DNA of 64,000 nt from Streptococcus sp. HMSC074B11 (GCF_001808705.1 NZ_KV794273.1:228429-292428), one strand, 5' to 3'; positions 30,322 to 42,035 are shown, counted from the stretch's first letter. Numbers and translations: made by a program. The notes: generated from the letters alone by a model not told the origin.

Positions 30322-32424
30322 TTAGGCTTTCTCACGAATGACCAAGACACCATCTTCCATATCGGCTTCAAGGTGTTTAGCATCAAGATTATCCAAGTGG
30401 AAGTCTGTGACTTTGTCACGAATTTGTTGTTCAACTACACGACGGAGTGGACGAACACCCATGACTTCATCATAACCTTCTTCGGTCATATATTCTTTGG
30501 CTGCGTCACTCACTGCCAAGTCGATCTCTTTCTTAGCAAGTGTCTTATTGACATCAACCAACATCAAGTCAACAATCTTAGAAAGGTCTTCCTTGCTCAA
30601 GTGTGAGAATTCAATCACAGCGTTGAAACGGTTCAAGAATTCTGGACGGAAGTATGGTTTCAAACGATCCATGAGTTCTGGTTTATCAGCATCTTCTGTC
30701 AAGTTAGCTTCATAACCAAAGCCTGCGTTTGAAGTTGCGATAATCACCGTATTCTTGAAGTTTACAGTGTTACCTTGACCATCTGTCAAACGACCATCAT
30801 CCAAGACTTGGAGGAGAAGGGTGATGACTTGAGGATCAGCCTTTTCAATTTCATCAAGAAGGACGATTGAGTATGGATTCCGACGAACACGTTCAGTCAA
30901 AGTGTTGTTGTTATCATCGTAACCAACATAACCGGCTGTTGTACCAATCAATTTAGAAACGGCTGTGCGGTCGCTGTATTCTGACATGTCCAAACGGATA
31001 ATGGCATCTTTAGTACCGAACATATCAAGAGCCAATTGTTTAGCCAACTCAGTCTTCCCAACACCAGTAGGACCTACAAAGAGGAAGCTACCGATTGGAC
31101 GGTTCCCTTCGTCAAATCCTGCACGGTTACGACGGATAGCACGTGCTACTGCTTCAACAGCCTTATCTTGGCCGATTACCTTAGTTTGCAAACGGTGACC
31201 CATATCTTTCAAACGTTCGATATCAGTAGCACCCATTTGTGAAACAGGAATACCTGTCATACGTTCTACAGACTCAGCTACGTCATTAACAGTCGCTGTA
31301 ACCTTGTGATCTTCTGTATGGTTGGCAATTTTCTTTTCAAGTTCTTCAATACGAATTTTTGCATTTAATGCCGCTTCATAATCCTCTTTAGCAGCTGCAG
31401 CTTCTTGTTTAGCTTTTTCTTCTTCAATTTCATGCTCTACAGCATGTACATCTGTCACTGGGTGTTGTGCTGCCAAGTGAGCAGCTGTTACATCCACAAG
31501 GTCAATAGCCTTATCAGGCAAGCTACGTTGAGGAATATATTGTACTGAGTAATCAACGGCAGCTTTCAAAACTTCATCTGGCAAGATAACATTATGATGC
31601 TGTTGATATAGATCACGAATCCCTTGGAGAATCTTGAAGGTATCTTCAGCAGATGGAGCATTGACCTTCACTTCATTGAAACGACGAGCAAGGGCAGCAT
31701 TTTTCAAAATAGTGTTGCGGTATTCGTCTTGAGTTGTTGCACCAATCACTGTCAATTCACCACGTGAAAGAGCTGGTTTCAAGATATCAGCAAGACCTTT
31801 AGATCCTTGACCATCACCTGTGCTACCTGCACCCAGGATTTGATGGATTTCGTCGAAGAAGAGGATAATATTTCCAGCTTCTTTAACTTCTTTTACCAAG
31901 TTTTGAATATTTTCTTCAAAGCTACCACGATATTGAGTACCAGCTTCAAGACCTGAAATATCAATAGAGATAATTTCTTTATTCTTGATTGCTGCTGGAA
32001 CATCACCATTCACGATAGCTTGAGCCAAACCTTCAACTACTGCTGTTTTACCGACACCAGCATCACCTACAAGGACTGGGTTGTTCTTAGTACGACGAGA
32101 AAGAATTTCAGATGTTTCTTGAATTTCCTTATTACGTCCAATAACCGGATCTAACTTACCTTCACGAGCTTCAGCTGTTAAGTTGCGTCCAAGTTTTGCA
32201 AGAATACCATCTTGTTTCATGACTTTACCTTGAACATACTGAGCTTGGTCACTTCCTTCACTTGGCAGTTGACCTGTTTGACGGTAAATAGCGAATTCTT
32301 CAGGCGTTACTTCACGGCCGTTAATCAAGTAACGACGGTTTTCTGAACTGTATCCACGCATACCACCCATCAATTGGTTAAATAAATCATCCATGTTGTT
32401 AAAGTTATTAAAGTTGTTATTCAT
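30322..32424 (-). CDS. clpL: ClpL, Hsp100-family ATPase chaperone
   Basis: A 700-residue AAA+ disaggregase of the stress response. It lacks the usual Clp N-domain and has a short asparagine-rich N-terminus ([12 protein letters not shown]). Two AAA+ modules follow, with Walker [10 protein letters not shown] (about 115-125) and [10 protein letters not shown] (about 430-440), separated by a short middle region. Both Walker B boxes ([20 protein letters not shown]) are intact. Transcription should start about 275 bases upstream at a promoter overlapped by a CtsR operator, with a small open frame in the leader. Confidence 0.95.
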   Translation of the reverse strand: MNNNFNNFNNMDDLFNQLMGGMRGYSSENRRYLINGREVTPEEFAIYRQTGQLPSEGSDQAQYVQGKVMKQDGILAKLGRNLTAEAREGKLDPVIGRNKEIQETSEILSRRTKNNPVLVGDAGVGKTAVVEGLAQAIVNGDVPAAIKNKEIISIDISGLEAGTQYRGSFEENIQNLVKEVKEAGNIILFFDEIHQILGAGSTGDGQGSKGLADILKPALSRGELTVIGATTQDEYRNTILKNAALARRFNEVKVNAPSAEDTFKILQGIRDLYQQHHNVILPDEVLKAAVDYSVQYIPQRSLPDKAIDLVDVTAAHLAAQHPVTDVHAVEHEIEEEKAKQEAAAAKEDYEAALNAKIRIEELEKKIANHTEDHKVTATVNDVAESVERMTGIPVSQMGATDIERLKDMGHRLQTKVIGQDKAVEAVARAIRRNRAGFDEGNRPIGSFLFVGPTGVGKTELAKQLALDMFGTKDAIIRLDMSEYSDRTAVSKLIGTTAGYVGYDDNNNTLTERVRRNPYSIVLLDEIEKADPQVITLLLQVLDDGRLTDGQGNTVNFKNTVIIATSNAGFGYEANLTEDADKPELMDRLKPYFRPEFLNRFNAVIEFSHLSKEDLSKIVDLMLVDVNKTLAKKEIDLAVSDAAKEYMTEEGYDEVMGVRPLRRVVEQQIRDKVTDFHLDNLDAKHLEADMEDGVLVIREKA

Positions 32425-32467
32425 ATTTCATACCTCGTTTGTTTTCAAAATTAGTTAGTCAAATCAC

Positions 32468-32484
32468 TTTGACTTTCCCTGACC
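32468..32484 (-). promoter_or_regulatory. Degenerate CtsR-like heptad pair close to clpL
   Basis: TTTGACTTTCCCTGACC on the plus strand matches 14 of 17 positions of the CtsR operator (two TTTGACC heptads, three-base spacer), about 45 bases before the clpL start. It is weaker than the site at 32738 and may be chance. Confidence 0.3.
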
Positions 32485-32504
32485 TTTGTTTTAAAAAATT
32501 TAGA

Positions 32505-32597
32505 CTAGCTATTTGCTACTCTACGTATAATTTCAGGTTTTTCTTTATCCGATACAAATTTTGTCATTGGACTTCTAAAAATGCTAATGTTAAACAT
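32505..32597 (-). CDS. Small open reading frame (30 residues) in the clpL leader
   Basis: An ATG at 32597 sits six bases after a strong AGAGGTG ribosome site and opens a 30-codon frame ending in TAG at 32505-32507. The product begins MFNISIFRSP and ends IIRRVANS; it is basic, with no signal peptide or membrane segment. It lies entirely inside the leader between the CtsR-controlled promoter and clpL, about 80 bases before the clpL start. It could be a regulatory leader peptide, a small stress protein or a remnant of a longer gene. I do not recognise it. The case for translation rests on the ribosome site and spacing. Confidence 0.55.
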   Translation of the reverse strand: MFNISIFRSPMTKFVSDKEKPEIIRRVANS

Positions 32598-32704
32598 AGG
32601 TTGCACCTCTTTTCTAGGTTTTACCCATACTTTGATCTTAAGATAGAATACACAACTACCTTAAAATCAAGGTTTTCTAAGGATTTCCTTATCCTTATGT
32701 TCTT

Positions 32705-32733
32705 AGTTTATCACTTTGGTCAGTAATAGTCAA
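32705..32733 (-). promoter_or_regulatory. Promoter of clpL
   Basis: On the minus strand -35 TTGACT (32728-32733) and -10 TAAACT (32705-32710) are 17 bases apart. The -10 is weak (4 of 6), usual for a controlled stress promoter. The transcript leader would be about 275 bases. Confidence 0.65.
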
Positions 32734-32737
32734 GAGA

Positions 32738-32754
32738 TTTGACCAAATTTGACC
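32738..32754 (-). promoter_or_regulatory. CtsR operator of clpL
   Basis: Two perfect TTTGACC heptads separated by three bases form the classic CtsR heat-shock operator. It ends four bases upstream of the -35 box at 32728-32733, so CtsR binding should block the polymerase. Confidence 0.88.
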
Positions 32755-32782
32755 AACTTTTTTTAAATATTTTTTTATAGCA

Positions 32783-32811
32783 AAAAACCAGTCAAAATGA
32801 CTGGTTTTTAT
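32783..32811 (-). terminator. Terminator after pflB
   Basis: AAAAACCAGTCA and TGACTGGTTTTT form a long perfect stem with a short loop, directly beyond the pflB stop. Confidence 0.85.
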
Positions 32812-32827
32812 TTACTATTTATGAATC

Positions 32828-35143
32828 TTAGCTCAATGCATCATCCATTGAAAGAACTTCGTGGAAGACACGTTGTGTCAATTCAGTTTTTTGTTCTGGA
32901 GTGAGGTACTTAGTATTTACACAGTATCCTGAGATACGTACGATTACGTCTTCACCTGACATGATCTTTTCGTAAACATCGTTCAAGTCCATAACGTTCA
33001 AGTTAACGTGTTGTCCACCATTTTCGAAGTAACCATCAAGAATTGTTACCAAGTTATCAACTTGTTCGTCACGAGTTTTACCAAGAGCACGTGGTGATAC
33101 TTGAGTTGTCAATGAGATACCATCAGCTGCATAACCAAAGTCAAGGCTAGCAAGTGAGTTCAAGTTTTGCAACCATCCACCTTTAGCTTTGTTAGATGGG
33201 TTAGCACCTGGTGAGAAGAATTCAAGTTTAGACAAGTTCACTGAACCATCTTCGTTGAGGTATACACCTTTGTGGACTGGTGAGTTACCAGTTTGTTTAG
33301 AGTAAGCAACGTTAGATGTGATTGTCAAAAGTGAAACTGTAGCTTCTGCATTCTTGTAAAGTTTGTGGCTACGTAGACGAGTTGTGTAAGCTTCGATCAA
33401 CCATTCTGCCAATTCGTTTGAACGTGGGTCATCTTCACCCCAACGTGGGTATTCACCGATTGTTTCGTAATCGTAGATGTAGCCATTTTCATCACGGATT
33501 GGTTTAACTGTAGCGTATTTGATAGCTGACAATGTGTCAACAGTGTTAGCGAATCCACAGATACCGAATCCCATGTTAGCACGTTGTTTAGTTGGCAAGA
33601 AGGCCATTTGAACAGCTTCGTAGTTGTACTTATCAGTCATGTAGTGGATGATGTTCAAAGCATCTACGTAAGTGTCAGTCAACCAGTCAAGAGATTTTTC
33701 AAAGTTAGCTTTAACTGATTCGAATTCAAGAACTTCGTCACGGATTGGTTCGATATCAAATACTTTGTAGTCTTTATGAACATCATCGTAACCACCGTTC
33801 AAACCAGTAAGAAGAGCTTTAAGAACGTTAACGCGAGCACCGAAGTACTGGATGTTGTGACGTTGTTCTTCGTTTTCTGGGTCAAGTGGAGATACACAAC
33901 ATGAGATACAGCTCATTTCACCATATCCATCTTTAGCCATTGTTGTAACACCTTCGTATTGGATAGAAGAGTGTTTGTGGCTCATGTGCATACAGTAGCG
34001 ACGGAAGTTGTATGGCAATTTGTCAGTCCAAAGAACTGTCAAGTTTGGTTCTGGAGAGTTACCGATGTTGTCAAGAGTGTTCAAGAAACGGTAGTCCATC
34101 TTAGTAACACGGTGACGACCATCGTTACCCATACCAGCCATTGAAGTTGTGATGAAGGTTGGGTCACCTGAGTACAATTGGTCATAAGCTTTTGTACGAG
34201 CAAATTTAACTGTACGAAGTTTCATAACGAAATCATCAACAAATTCTTGGATTTCTGATTCAGTAAATGTACCACGAGCAAGGTCACGTTCTGCAAAGAT
34301 ATCCAATACGATTGGCACACGTCCAAGAGATGTAGCCGCACCGTTGATAACACGGCAGACAGCCATAAAGGCAATGTTTACCCATTGGATAGCTTCTTTA
34401 ACGTTCATCGCTGGTTTACGAACATCAACTCCGTAAAGGTCACCTAAGCGTACAACTTGTTGCAATGCTTGATATTGAAGGTTGATTTCTTCACGAAGAC
34501 GGATTGTTTCTTCATCGATTTCTTCGATTGCGTTCCAGTCGTTAACTTTTTCTTGCATCAAGTAGTCTGCACCGTAAAGAGCAAGACGTGCATAAACACC
34601 GATGATACGTCCACGTGAGTATGCATCTGGAAGACCAGTTACAGTGTGAGCGTGACGAGCACGACGAATGTTTGAAGTGTAAGCACGGAAGATACCATCG
34701 TTAACAGTTGTTACGTATTTAGTGAAAATTTCGTGAACAGCTGGATCTGGTTCATATCCATTTTCTTTCAAAGTAGTTTCAGCCATACGGATACCACCTT
34801 TTGGCATGAAGTTCAATTTGAAGAGTTCATCGTTTTGGATACCAAAGATCACTTCGTTTTCTTTGTCGATAAATCCAGCAGGAATATCAGCAATAGAAGT
34901 TGGACGAGTGTCCATTGGGAAACGAGTTTCTTCGTAGTGTGCTTTAGTTTCTTCTACGATTTTTTTGATGTGGAGTGAACGTTCTGTTGGTCCTGCAAGG
35001 AAGCTTTCGTCTCCATCGTAAGGTGTGTAGTTAGCTTGTACAAAGCGTGATACACTTGCTTTTTCTTTCCAGTCAACACCTTTAAAGCCTTCCCAGGCTT
35101 TGTCAAAAATATCTTGTGCTTCAACAACTGTCTTAACAACCAT
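32828..35143 (-). CDS. pflB: Formate acetyltransferase (pyruvate formate-lyase)
   Basis: A 771-residue glycyl-radical enzyme converting pyruvate and CoA to acetyl-CoA and formate in anaerobic mixed-acid fermentation. The paired catalytic cysteines lie in SCISCCVSP (about residue 410) and the radical glycine in VRISGYCVN near the C-terminus. The ATG at 35143 is preferred over an upstream start because AGAGGA precedes it and the known streptococcal protein begins [14 protein letters not shown]. The activating enzyme gene is not in this window. The gene stands alone, divergent from dinB. Confidence 0.97.
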   Translation of the reverse strand: MVVKTVVEAQDIFDKAWEGFKGVDWKEKASVSRFVQANYTPYDGDESFLAGPTERSLHIKKIVEETKAHYEETRFPMDTRPTSIADIPAGFIDKENEVIFGIQNDELFKLNFMPKGGIRMAETTLKENGYEPDPAVHEIFTKYVTTVNDGIFRAYTSNIRRARHAHTVTGLPDAYSRGRIIGVYARLALYGADYLMQEKVNDWNAIEEIDEETIRLREEINLQYQALQQVVRLGDLYGVDVRKPAMNVKEAIQWVNIAFMAVCRVINGAATSLGRVPIVLDIFAERDLARGTFTESEIQEFVDDFVMKLRTVKFARTKAYDQLYSGDPTFITTSMAGMGNDGRHRVTKMDYRFLNTLDNIGNSPEPNLTVLWTDKLPYNFRRYCMHMSHKHSSIQYEGVTTMAKDGYGEMSCISCCVSPLDPENEEQRHNIQYFGARVNVLKALLTGLNGGYDDVHKDYKVFDIEPIRDEVLEFESVKANFEKSLDWLTDTYVDALNIIHYMTDKYNYEAVQMAFLPTKQRANMGFGICGFANTVDTLSAIKYATVKPIRDENGYIYDYETIGEYPRWGEDDPRSNELAEWLIEAYTTRLRSHKLYKNAEATVSLLTITSNVAYSKQTGNSPVHKGVYLNEDGSVNLSKLEFFSPGANPSNKAKGGWLQNLNSLASLDFGYAADGISLTTQVSPRALGKTRDEQVDNLVTILDGYFENGGQHVNLNVMDLNDVYEKIMSGEDVIVRISGYCVNTKYLTPEQKTELTQRVFHEVLSMDDALS

Positions 35144-35380
35144 GTTAATGTCCTCTTTTTTCTTTCTAGTAACAGTCATCTGTTACATTCATGTATTCAG
35201 TATAACACACAGTAAACGATTTCAACAACTAAAAACTCACTTTTTTAACACTTTCTTTTCTAATACAGTTAAAAATATACCGCAAACTGTATTATATTTT
35301 TGAAAGAGATTATTTGATTTTCATTTTTTCAGAAAAAGAGTATAATAAAATTAAACAAACTAGCACTGAGAGGTTTCTCC

Positions 35381-36442
35381 ATGTTGATTTTTCCACTAAT
35401 GAATGATTTATCTCGTAAAATCATCCATATTGACATGGATGCCTTTTTTGCTGCGGTAGAAATTCGAGACAATCCCAAACTAAAAGGGAAACCCGTTGTT
35501 ATCGGTAGTGACCCAAGAAAAACAGGAGGTCGCGGAGTTGTTTCGACTTGTAGTTATGAAGCGAGAACCTTTGGCATCCACTCAGCTATGAGTTCCAAAG
35601 AGGCCTATGAACGTTGTCCACAAGCCGTTTTCATTTCCGGAAACTACGAAAAATATACTGCTGTTGGTCAACAGATTCGAGCTATTTTTAAACGTTATAC
35701 GGATAGGATTGAACCTATGAGTATCGACGAAGCCTATCTAGATGTGACTGAAAATAAGCTCGGTATCAAGTCTGCTGTCAAGATTGCTCGCTTAATTCAG
35801 CAGGATATTTGGCAAGAACTCCATCTGACCGCTTCTGCCGGTGTATCTTATAATAAGTTTTTAGCTAAAATGGCTAGTGACTATCAAAAACCTCGTGGTT
35901 TGACGGTCATTCTTCCTGATGAAGCCGTAGATTTTCTCCAACAAATGGATATCGCTAAATTTCACGGTGTTGGCAAGAAAACAGTTGAAAAACTCCATCA
36001 AATGGGTGTATATACGGGTACTGACCTTTTAGAGATTTCTGAAATCACTCTCATTGATCGTTTCGGAAGACTCGGTTTTGACCTTTATCGCAAAGCTCGA
36101 GGTATAGATAACTCTCCCGTTAAATCAAATCGTATCCGTAAGTCTATTGGTAAAGAAAAAACTTACAGTAAGATTCTAAGTCTAGATGAAGATATAAAAA
36201 AAGAGCTAACTCTCCTTTCGGAAAAAGTGGCCCTTAGTCTTCAAAAACATGAAAAAAGTGGTAAAATCGTCATTTTGAAAATCCGCTATGCTGACTTTTC
36301 TACTTTGACAAAACGAAAAACACTGAGCCAACAAACACAAGACTCTGAAGAAATCGCACAAAGCATTATCCAACTCTACGAAACACTTAGCGATAAAGAC
36401 AAGGGTGTTCGCTTATTGGGAGTCACTATGACAGGATTTTAA
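35381..36442 (+). CDS. dinB: DNA polymerase IV
   Basis: A 353-residue Y-family translesion polymerase. The catalytic acidic residues lie in [11 protein letters not shown] and [11 protein letters not shown]. The steric-gate region, helix-hairpin-helix thumb ([12 protein letters not shown]) and C-terminal little-finger domain are all present. The length equals the pneumococcal protein, including the short MLIFPLMND extension, and GAGAGG precedes this start. A TATAAT -10 element is just upstream. It converges on uppP through a shared terminator. Confidence 0.95.
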   Translation: MLIFPLMNDLSRKIIHIDMDAFFAAVEIRDNPKLKGKPVVIGSDPRKTGGRGVVSTCSYEARTFGIHSAMSSKEAYERCPQAVFISGNYEKYTAVGQQIRAIFKRYTDRIEPMSIDEAYLDVTENKLGIKSAVKIARLIQQDIWQELHLTASAGVSYNKFLAKMASDYQKPRGLTVILPDEAVDFLQQMDIAKFHGVGKKTVEKLHQMGVYTGTDLLEISEITLIDRFGRLGFDLYRKARGIDNSPVKSNRIRKSIGKEKTYSKILSLDEDIKKELTLLSEKVALSLQKHEKSGKIVILKIRYADFSTLTKRKTLSQQTQDSEEIAQSIIQLYETLSDKDKGVRLLGVTMTGF

Positions 36443-36477
36443 AAACCTTGAAGGAATCTTCCCTCAAGGTTTTTTTC
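36441..36477. terminator. Bidirectional terminator between dinB and uppP
   Basis: AAAAACCTTGA and TCAAGGTTTTT form the stem, with A and T runs on both sides, between two convergent genes. Confidence 0.85.
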
Positions 36478-37323
36478 TTATACAAATAATCGTACAAAGG
36501 TATAAAGTAGCAAGACACTACCAAGGACAATGCGGTATTTACCAAACATCGTAAAGTCGTGTTTTTTAACATAGCTGGTCAAGAAACGAATGGCAACCAT
36601 GCTGACTGCAAAAGCTACTACCATGGCTACTAAGAGCAAGAAGAATTGACCAAAACTCAAAACTTCTCCTGCCTTGATAAATTTAAAAATCTTCAAGGCA
36701 CTAGCTCCAAACATAACTGGAATTCCTAGATAGAAGGTAAACTCAGTTACCACCGAACGACTGGTTCCGTTTAACAAACCACCGACGATAGTTGCACCTG
36801 AACGGCTAGTCCCAGGTAAAAGAGCCAAGACTTGGAAAAGTCCGATATAGAGGGCCGTTTTATAAGGCAACTTGTCTAGCTCTGTGACTGTTGGCTCAAT
36901 CGCTTGCGCTTTGTTACGTTTTTCAAGATAGATAAAGGCAACCCCATAAACAATCAACATAATGGCTACTGAAACCATATTGGGGAAGTGAGTATCAAAC
37001 CAATCATCAAACTTAAAGACTAGAAGAAGAGGGAGAGTCGCAACAAATACTTTGGACCATAATTGCCAAGTTCTACGAACTTGAACTTTATCCTTACCTG
37101 GTTTGAAGGGATTAAGTTTGTTAAAGTAGATAACCATAACGGCTAAGATAGCGCCCAGTTGAATAACTACGTTAAACATAGACATAAAGGCTTCATTTTG
37201 ATCTTTATACTGGATAAACTCTTCTGCTAAAATCAAGTGACCTGTACTTGAAATCGGCAACCATTCCGTAATTCCTTCAACAATCCCAAAAAAGATAGAT
37301 TTTAAAATTTCAATAAGATACAT
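36478..37323 (-). CDS. uppP: Undecaprenyl-diphosphatase
   Basis: A 281-residue membrane enzyme (BacA family) that dephosphorylates undecaprenyl diphosphate, recycling the lipid carrier for peptidoglycan and giving bacitracin resistance. Both catalytic boxes are seen: [14 protein letters not shown] at the N-terminus and [13 protein letters not shown] in the middle, in a protein with about eight membrane segments. It stands alone, convergent with dinB and followed upstream by the DUF2207 gene on the same strand. Confidence 0.96.
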   Translation of the reverse strand: MYLIEILKSIFFGIVEGITEWLPISSTGHLILAEEFIQYKDQNEAFMSMFNVVIQLGAILAVMVIYFNKLNPFKPGKDKVQVRRTWQLWSKVFVATLPLLLVFKFDDWFDTHFPNMVSVAIMLIVYGVAFIYLEKRNKAQAIEPTVTELDKLPYKTALYIGLFQVLALLPGTSRSGATIVGGLLNGTSRSVVTEFTFYLGIPVMFGASALKIFKFIKAGEVLSFGQFFLLLVAMVVAFAVSMVAIRFLTSYVKKHDFTMFGKYRIVLGSVLLLYTFVRLFV

Positions 37324-37384
37324 AGATAACTCCTTTTTCTATCCTCCATTATATCATACTTTTAAAGACTGTGTTGAGTTTTCT

Positions 37385-39280
37385 TTAGAAAGCGCCGATA
37401 CTTCCACCACCGCCACCGCCTGAGAAACCTCCACCAGAGCTACCGCTTCCAGATGATACAGAAAAGGTACTTGCTGTATTTGCGACCGAAGTGTATTGAT
37501 TAATGTGAGCAGCAGATGTATGAAACTGTTTATCCCATCCACAAGATACATAAAGATTCATAGTTTCGTTTTCAAGTTGAATATTGTGGAGCTTCATGAT
37601 CTTATTCACTTTCTTTGCGTATCCATACAGAGTTGCATAAACCAAAAGACGATTCCAAAGTACAATGCTCTCTAGTTCAGCCTTATCAAGATGAGCAATA
37701 TCACGAAGCATATTTTCAAAACTTGTCCAAAGGTAATAGGCTTCTGCCCCTTCTTCGTTTAAGACTCCATCACGAGATGGACCTCGAGTCACAAAATAAA
37801 CTAAGGCACTGGCAAGTAAGCCTATTAAACCTAGGGAAAGTAAAGGAAATGAAAAATAACCACGTGTTCGCAGGCTATAATAGAAGATAAGAAGGCCTAT
37901 TAAACCTGTTATAGCTGAACAGACTTTCATCCCATTCACAAGACTACTTTCTTTATCAGTCAAAGGACGATGATAGCTTGGAAGACGTAGAATTTTTACC
38001 TTGTCTCGAACACAACTTTGCATACGTTCAAGCCGTCTCTCGAAGGAACGCTTGAGATGCAAGCCGAATTCTCGAATATGCTGCTCATCAGCTTCCTTAG
38101 CTCCATGGAATAGTCCTGAAGAAACTTGATACTCTGGAAAAAGGTCTGAAAGAGCTAGTTCTTTATTAGTTGAGAGAGTCATCCGCAAGCATTCTTTTTC
38201 AAAATTCGACAAGCCTTTTTCACTATTGATTTTCAAACAGGGTTCCTCCTCACCCTGAAAAATGGATAAATGCCCCCGATCAACTAAGTCTAGCAAAGTC
38301 GCCTGAATCAATCGTTCAAAAGAGAATTTGCCAAACTTCTTCTTATTCAAGGGACTGATTTCCTCCAAGGAGGTAGAGTAAATAGCCTCCGCCAAAACCA
38401 TTGGAGGTAGGTCCATTGGAGGTTCGTAGAGTCGATGATCCTTGGGATGTACCTTTTTGAGGGCCGTATGTTTACGAAATGCTCGATAATACATGATGGT
38501 CATCATCAATAACACGATAAAGATTATTGGAAAAATCCACTTTATCATGAGGCTGGCTTGCACTTTGCTAGCTTTTATTTCTATTTCAATTTTTTTAAAA
38601 TCTCTTAAACGCTCTTCTTCCAGTCCTTGGCTTGGAGCTACCGAGAAAGCCTCCCTGGGCCAATAGGCATGTAGCTCAACTTGACGTTTTCTAGGAAGAT
38701 TTTTCATCTTCACCCGATAAATATCATTTACTTTTTCGATACTACCCTCATTGAGGAGCTTCCCAGTATGAAAAAAGACTTTCTCTGCCGGACTATCTGA
38801 AGTTACTCGAAATTCTAAGTCTTTGATGTCTCCTGAACTATCTGTCAGTGGTTGCCAATTCAGCTCAGCAATATCCTGATATAAGAAAAGAAGATTTTTC
38901 AATTGCCAGGTAATAGTTACACGTACAGTATCTCCAGCTTTTCCTGGATTTAAAATTATTACTTGATAGCCTTTCCCATTTTCCTTTGTGTAGGAAAGGG
39001 CATCTTCTATAATTTCCCCATTCTTTGATACTAGCACAGTTGGATCATCATCAATCTCAAAGCCTTCTGGCATTTTCCCTGCTTTTCCTAGTCCGACCGA
39101 TTGACCATTAAAATCGTCTTTAAAACGATAGGTGATTGTTTGTTGGAAAACTGCTGTATTATCTGCATGAATATTCAAATCTCCCTTATAAGATAGGATA
39201 TCAAAGTCTACAGCAAAGACCAGGCGTGGTATCAATAGCAAACAGGCAAACACCAAAGTAAATAGCCATCTTTTTTTCAT
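37385..39280 (-). CDS. DUF2207 membrane protein with glycine-rich tail
   Basis: A 631-residue protein of unknown function. It has a cleavable signal peptide (1-22, ending VFAVDF), an extracellular beta-rich DUF2207 domain (about 25-220) and a membrane segment near 240-260. A large cytosolic part follows, then two more membrane segments (about 465-510) and a C-terminal tail rich in Gly and Ser ending GGGGGGSIGAF. The ATG at 39280 follows AAAGGGAG; an earlier in-frame start would hide the signal peptide. The tail resembles those of the YciQ/YgcG kind. It is divergent from the ABC transporter at 39411. Confidence 0.82.
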   Translation of the reverse strand: MKKRWLFTLVFACLLLIPRLVFAVDFDILSYKGDLNIHADNTAVFQQTITYRFKDDFNGQSVGLGKAGKMPEGFEIDDDPTVLVSKNGEIIEDALSYTKENGKGYQVIILNPGKAGDTVRVTITWQLKNLLFLYQDIAELNWQPLTDSSGDIKDLEFRVTSDSPAEKVFFHTGKLLNEGSIEKVNDIYRVKMKNLPRKRQVELHAYWPREAFSVAPSQGLEEERLRDFKKIEIEIKASKVQASLMIKWIFPIIFIVLLMMTIMYYRAFRKHTALKKVHPKDHRLYEPPMDLPPMVLAEAIYSTSLEEISPLNKKKFGKFSFERLIQATLLDLVDRGHLSIFQGEEEPCLKINSEKGLSNFEKECLRMTLSTNKELALSDLFPEYQVSSGLFHGAKEADEQHIREFGLHLKRSFERRLERMQSCVRDKVKILRLPSYHRPLTDKESSLVNGMKVCSAITGLIGLLIFYYSLRTRGYFSFPLLSLGLIGLLASALVYFVTRGPSRDGVLNEEGAEAYYLWTSFENMLRDIAHLDKAELESIVLWNRLLVYATLYGYAKKVNKIMKLHNIQLENETMNLYVSCGWDKQFHTSAAHINQYTSVANTASTFSVSSGSGSSGGGFSGGGGGGSIGAF

Positions 39281-39344
39281 CGTATACTCCCTTTCAAGTT
39301 TTTTCACTATTATATCATTTTTCACAAGTAAGGGTTTACTAAGA

Positions 39345-39373
39345 TTGAAAAAGTTCCGCTTTTTCGATACAAT
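39345..39373 (+). promoter_or_regulatory. Promoter of the amino-acid ABC transporter
   Basis: -35 TTGAAA (39345-39350) and -10 TACAAT (39368-39373) are 17 bases apart, about 37 bases before the start codon. Confidence 0.75.
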
Positions 39374-39410
39374 AGAGAGAAGCAATTTTAGACTAGAAAT
39401 AGGAGAAATC

Positions 39411-40976
39411 ATGAAAAAATTATGCTTAACTATCCTTGCTAGCCTAGCCCTTACTTTAGGACTAGTTAGCCAGGTCCAAGCCGATGAATATTTACGCATC
39501 GGTATGGAGGCAGCCTACGCACCCTTTAACTGGACTCAAGATGACGACAGTAACGGCGCTGTAAAAATCGATGGAACCAACCAATATGCTAATGGTTACG
39601 ACGTCCAAATAGCTAAAAAGATTGCTAAGGACCTAGGCAAAGAGCCCTTGGTTGTTAAAACCAAGTGGGAAGGACTTGTTCCAGCCCTTACTTCTGGTAA
39701 GATTGATATGATCATTGCAGGTATGAGCCCAACTGCTGAACGCAAACAAGAAATTGCATTTTCAAGCAGCTACTATACTAGCGAACCAGTACTTTTGGTT
39801 AAAAAGGATTCTGCCTATGCAAACGCCAAATCACTAGAGGACTTTAGCGGAGCAAAAATCACTTCTCAACAAGGTGTTTACCTTTATGACTTAATTTCAC
39901 AAATCTCAGGCGCTCAGAAGGAAACTGCCATGGGAGATTTTGCCCAAATGCGTCAAGCTCTTGAAGCTGGTGTCATTGATGCCTATGTTTCTGAACGACC
40001 AGAAGCTCTCACCGCCGAATCAGCAAACGCTAAGTTCAAAATGATTCAGCCTGAACCTGGTTTTAAAACTGGTGAAGAAGATACCTCTATCGCTATTGGA
40101 CTTCGTAAAGATGATGACCGTATCAGCCAAATCAATGCCAGTATCGAAACCATTTCTAAAGATGAACAAGTTGCGCTCATGGATCGTATGATTAAAGAGC
40201 AACCAGCAGAATCTACAACGACTGAAGAAAGCAACAGTAATTTCTTTGGCCAAGTCGCTAAAATTCTGACTGAAAACTGGCAACAACTCTTGCGTGGTGC
40301 TGGTATTACCCTTCTCATTTCAATTATCGGTACCATCGTTGGTCTCGCTATCGGTCTTGCTATCGGTGTCTTCCGTACAGCACCTCTATCTGAAAACCAA
40401 TTTATCTTTGGTATCCAAAAACTAATCGGTTGGATTCTCAATATCTATATTGAAATTTTCCGTGGAACACCTATGATTGTACAATCTATGGTTATCTACT
40501 ATGGAACTGCTCAAGCTTTCGGGATCAACCTAGACCGTACGCTAGCTGCTATCTTTATCGTTTCGATCAACACTGGTGCCTACATGACTGAAATCGTCCG
40601 TGGTGGTATTCTGGCTGTTGATAAGGGACAATTTGAAGCGGCAACTGCACTTGGTATGACTCATAACCAGACCATGCGTAAGATTGTTTTGCCTCAAGTT
40701 GTTCGAAATATTCTACCAGCAACTGGTAATGAGTTCGTCATCAACATCAAGGATACTTCTGTATTGAACGTTATCTCTGTTGTAGAACTTTACTTCTCAG
40801 GAAACACAGTAGCAACACAAACCTACCAGTACTTCCAAACCTTTACCATCATCGCAGTTATCTACTTTGTCCTCACCTTCACAGTAACGCGTATCCTACG
40901 CTTCATCGAAAAACGTATGGATATGGATACCTACACGACAGGTGCTAACCAAATGCAAACGGAGGATTTGAAATAA
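39411..40976 (+). CDS. Amino-acid ABC transporter, fused substrate-binding and permease protein
   Basis: A 521-residue fusion. A signal peptide (1-24, ending VQADEY) precedes a substrate-binding domain of the polar amino-acid type (about 26-265, with [13 protein letters not shown] and [18 protein letters not shown]). A short Ser/Thr/Glu linker leads to a permease domain (about 290-500) with the EAA loop [21 protein letters not shown]. Such fusions are usual for streptococcal glutamine/glutamate-type importers. AGGAGAAATC marks the ATG at 39411. Its stop overlaps the ATPase start by one base (TAATG). The substrate is probably glutamine or a related polar amino acid; this is inferred. Confidence 0.92.
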   Translation: MKKLCLTILASLALTLGLVSQVQADEYLRIGMEAAYAPFNWTQDDDSNGAVKIDGTNQYANGYDVQIAKKIAKDLGKEPLVVKTKWEGLVPALTSGKIDMIIAGMSPTAERKQEIAFSSSYYTSEPVLLVKKDSAYANAKSLEDFSGAKITSQQGVYLYDLISQISGAQKETAMGDFAQMRQALEAGVIDAYVSERPEALTAESANAKFKMIQPEPGFKTGEEDTSIAIGLRKDDDRISQINASIETISKDEQVALMDRMIKEQPAESTTTEESNSNFFGQVAKILTENWQQLLRGAGITLLISIIGTIVGLAIGLAIGVFRTAPLSENQFIFGIQKLIGWILNIYIEIFRGTPMIVQSMVIYYGTAQAFGINLDRTLAAIFIVSINTGAYMTEIVRGGILAVDKGQFEAATALGMTHNQTMRKIVLPQVVRNILPATGNEFVINIKDTSVLNVISVVELYFSGNTVATQTYQYFQTFTIIAVIYFVLTFTVTRILRFIEKRMDMDTYTTGANQMQTEDLK

Positions 40977-41716
40977 TGAGTCAACCAATCCTTGAAATCA
41001 AACACCTCAAAAAATCCTACGGGCAAAACGAGGTCCTAAAAGACATCTCTCTCACTATTCATAAAGGAGAAGTGATTTCTATCATCGGTAGTTCCGGTAG
41101 TGGTAAATCAACTTTCCTACGTTCTATCAACCTTCTCGAAACACCAACTGAAGGTGAGATCCTTTATCACGGTGAAAACGTCCTTGAAAAAGGGTATAAC
41201 CTCACTCACTATCGTGAAAAACTAGGCATGGTTTTCCAATCCTTTAACCTCTTTGAAAATCTCAACGTTCTTGAAAATACGATTGTTGCACAGACAACTG
41301 TCCTCAAACGTGAACGATCAGAAGCAGAGAAAATTGCTAAAGAAAACCTTGAAAAAGTTGGAATGGGAGAGCGCTACTTGCAAGCTAAACCTAAGCAACT
41401 TTCAGGTGGTCAAAAGCAACGTGTCGCCATTGCTCGCGCACTTTCTATGAACCCTGATGCCATTCTCTTTGATGAACCAACTTCAGCCCTTGATCCTGAA
41501 ATGGTCGGTGAAGTTCTAAAAATCATGCAAGAACTAGCTCAAGAAGGCTTGACAATGATCGTTGTAACCCACGAAATGGAATTTGCTCGTGACGTATCAC
41601 ACCGTGTCATCTTTATGGACAAAGGTGTTATTGCAGAAGAAGGCAAACCTGAAGATTTATTTACAAATCCTAAAGAGGAACGTACAAGAGAATTTTTACA
41701 ACGCTATTTAGGTTAA
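40976..41716 (+). CDS. Amino-acid ABC transporter ATP-binding protein
   Basis: A 246-residue GlnQ-type ATPase that drives the preceding permease. It has Walker [10 protein letters not shown] (about 36-44), the Q-loop MVFQSFNLF, signature [15 protein letters not shown], Walker [14 protein letters not shown] and the switch histidine in VVTHEME. Translation is coupled to the fused permease gene by the TAATG overlap. A strong terminator follows at 41818. Confidence 0.96.
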   Translation: MSQPILEIKHLKKSYGQNEVLKDISLTIHKGEVISIIGSSGSGKSTFLRSINLLETPTEGEILYHGENVLEKGYNLTHYREKLGMVFQSFNLFENLNVLENTIVAQTTVLKRERSEAEKIAKENLEKVGMGERYLQAKPKQLSGGQKQRVAIARALSMNPDAILFDEPTSALDPEMVGEVLKIMQELAQEGLTMIVVTHEMEFARDVSHRVIFMDKGVIAEEGKPEDLFTNPKEERTREFLQRYLG

Positions 41717-42035
41717 GACAAAAGCGGTTGAATAAACCTCTTCAACCAAGAGTTGTTTTCCTATTCAATCCCAAATCAACATTGAGTCAAAGGCTCATGA
41801 ACATAAGAATATAAAAATCAAGGTCGGAGTTTTTTATCCCGACCTCTTTTTATATACTTTAAAATCACTTTTATCCCTTCTTCTATTTCCTGAGCAAGTA
41901 ATGCTTGTAACTCTATTCCTAATCTTATATTTGATTTTCATGAGTGAGTGAGATCACTCCTCTACTGTCAACCTAGTTCATTCTAACAGATAGATTTGTT
42001 TAGTAGGTCATAGCATGGCTATTTCGCCGTTCCAT
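41717..42035. other. Gene-poor stretch between the ABC transporter and the 71-residue gene
   Basis: Apart from the terminator at 41818-41852, about 300 bases hold no credible frame, no clear promoter and no familiar repeat. Short palindromes are present (GAGTGAGTGAGATCACTC around 41943-41959). It may be decayed sequence. Confidence 0.4.
41818..41852 (+). terminator. Terminator of the ABC transporter operon
   Basis: AGGTCGG (41821-41827) pairs with CCGACCT (41839-41845) and is followed by a T run. It lies about 100 bases beyond the stop codon. Confidence 0.8.
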
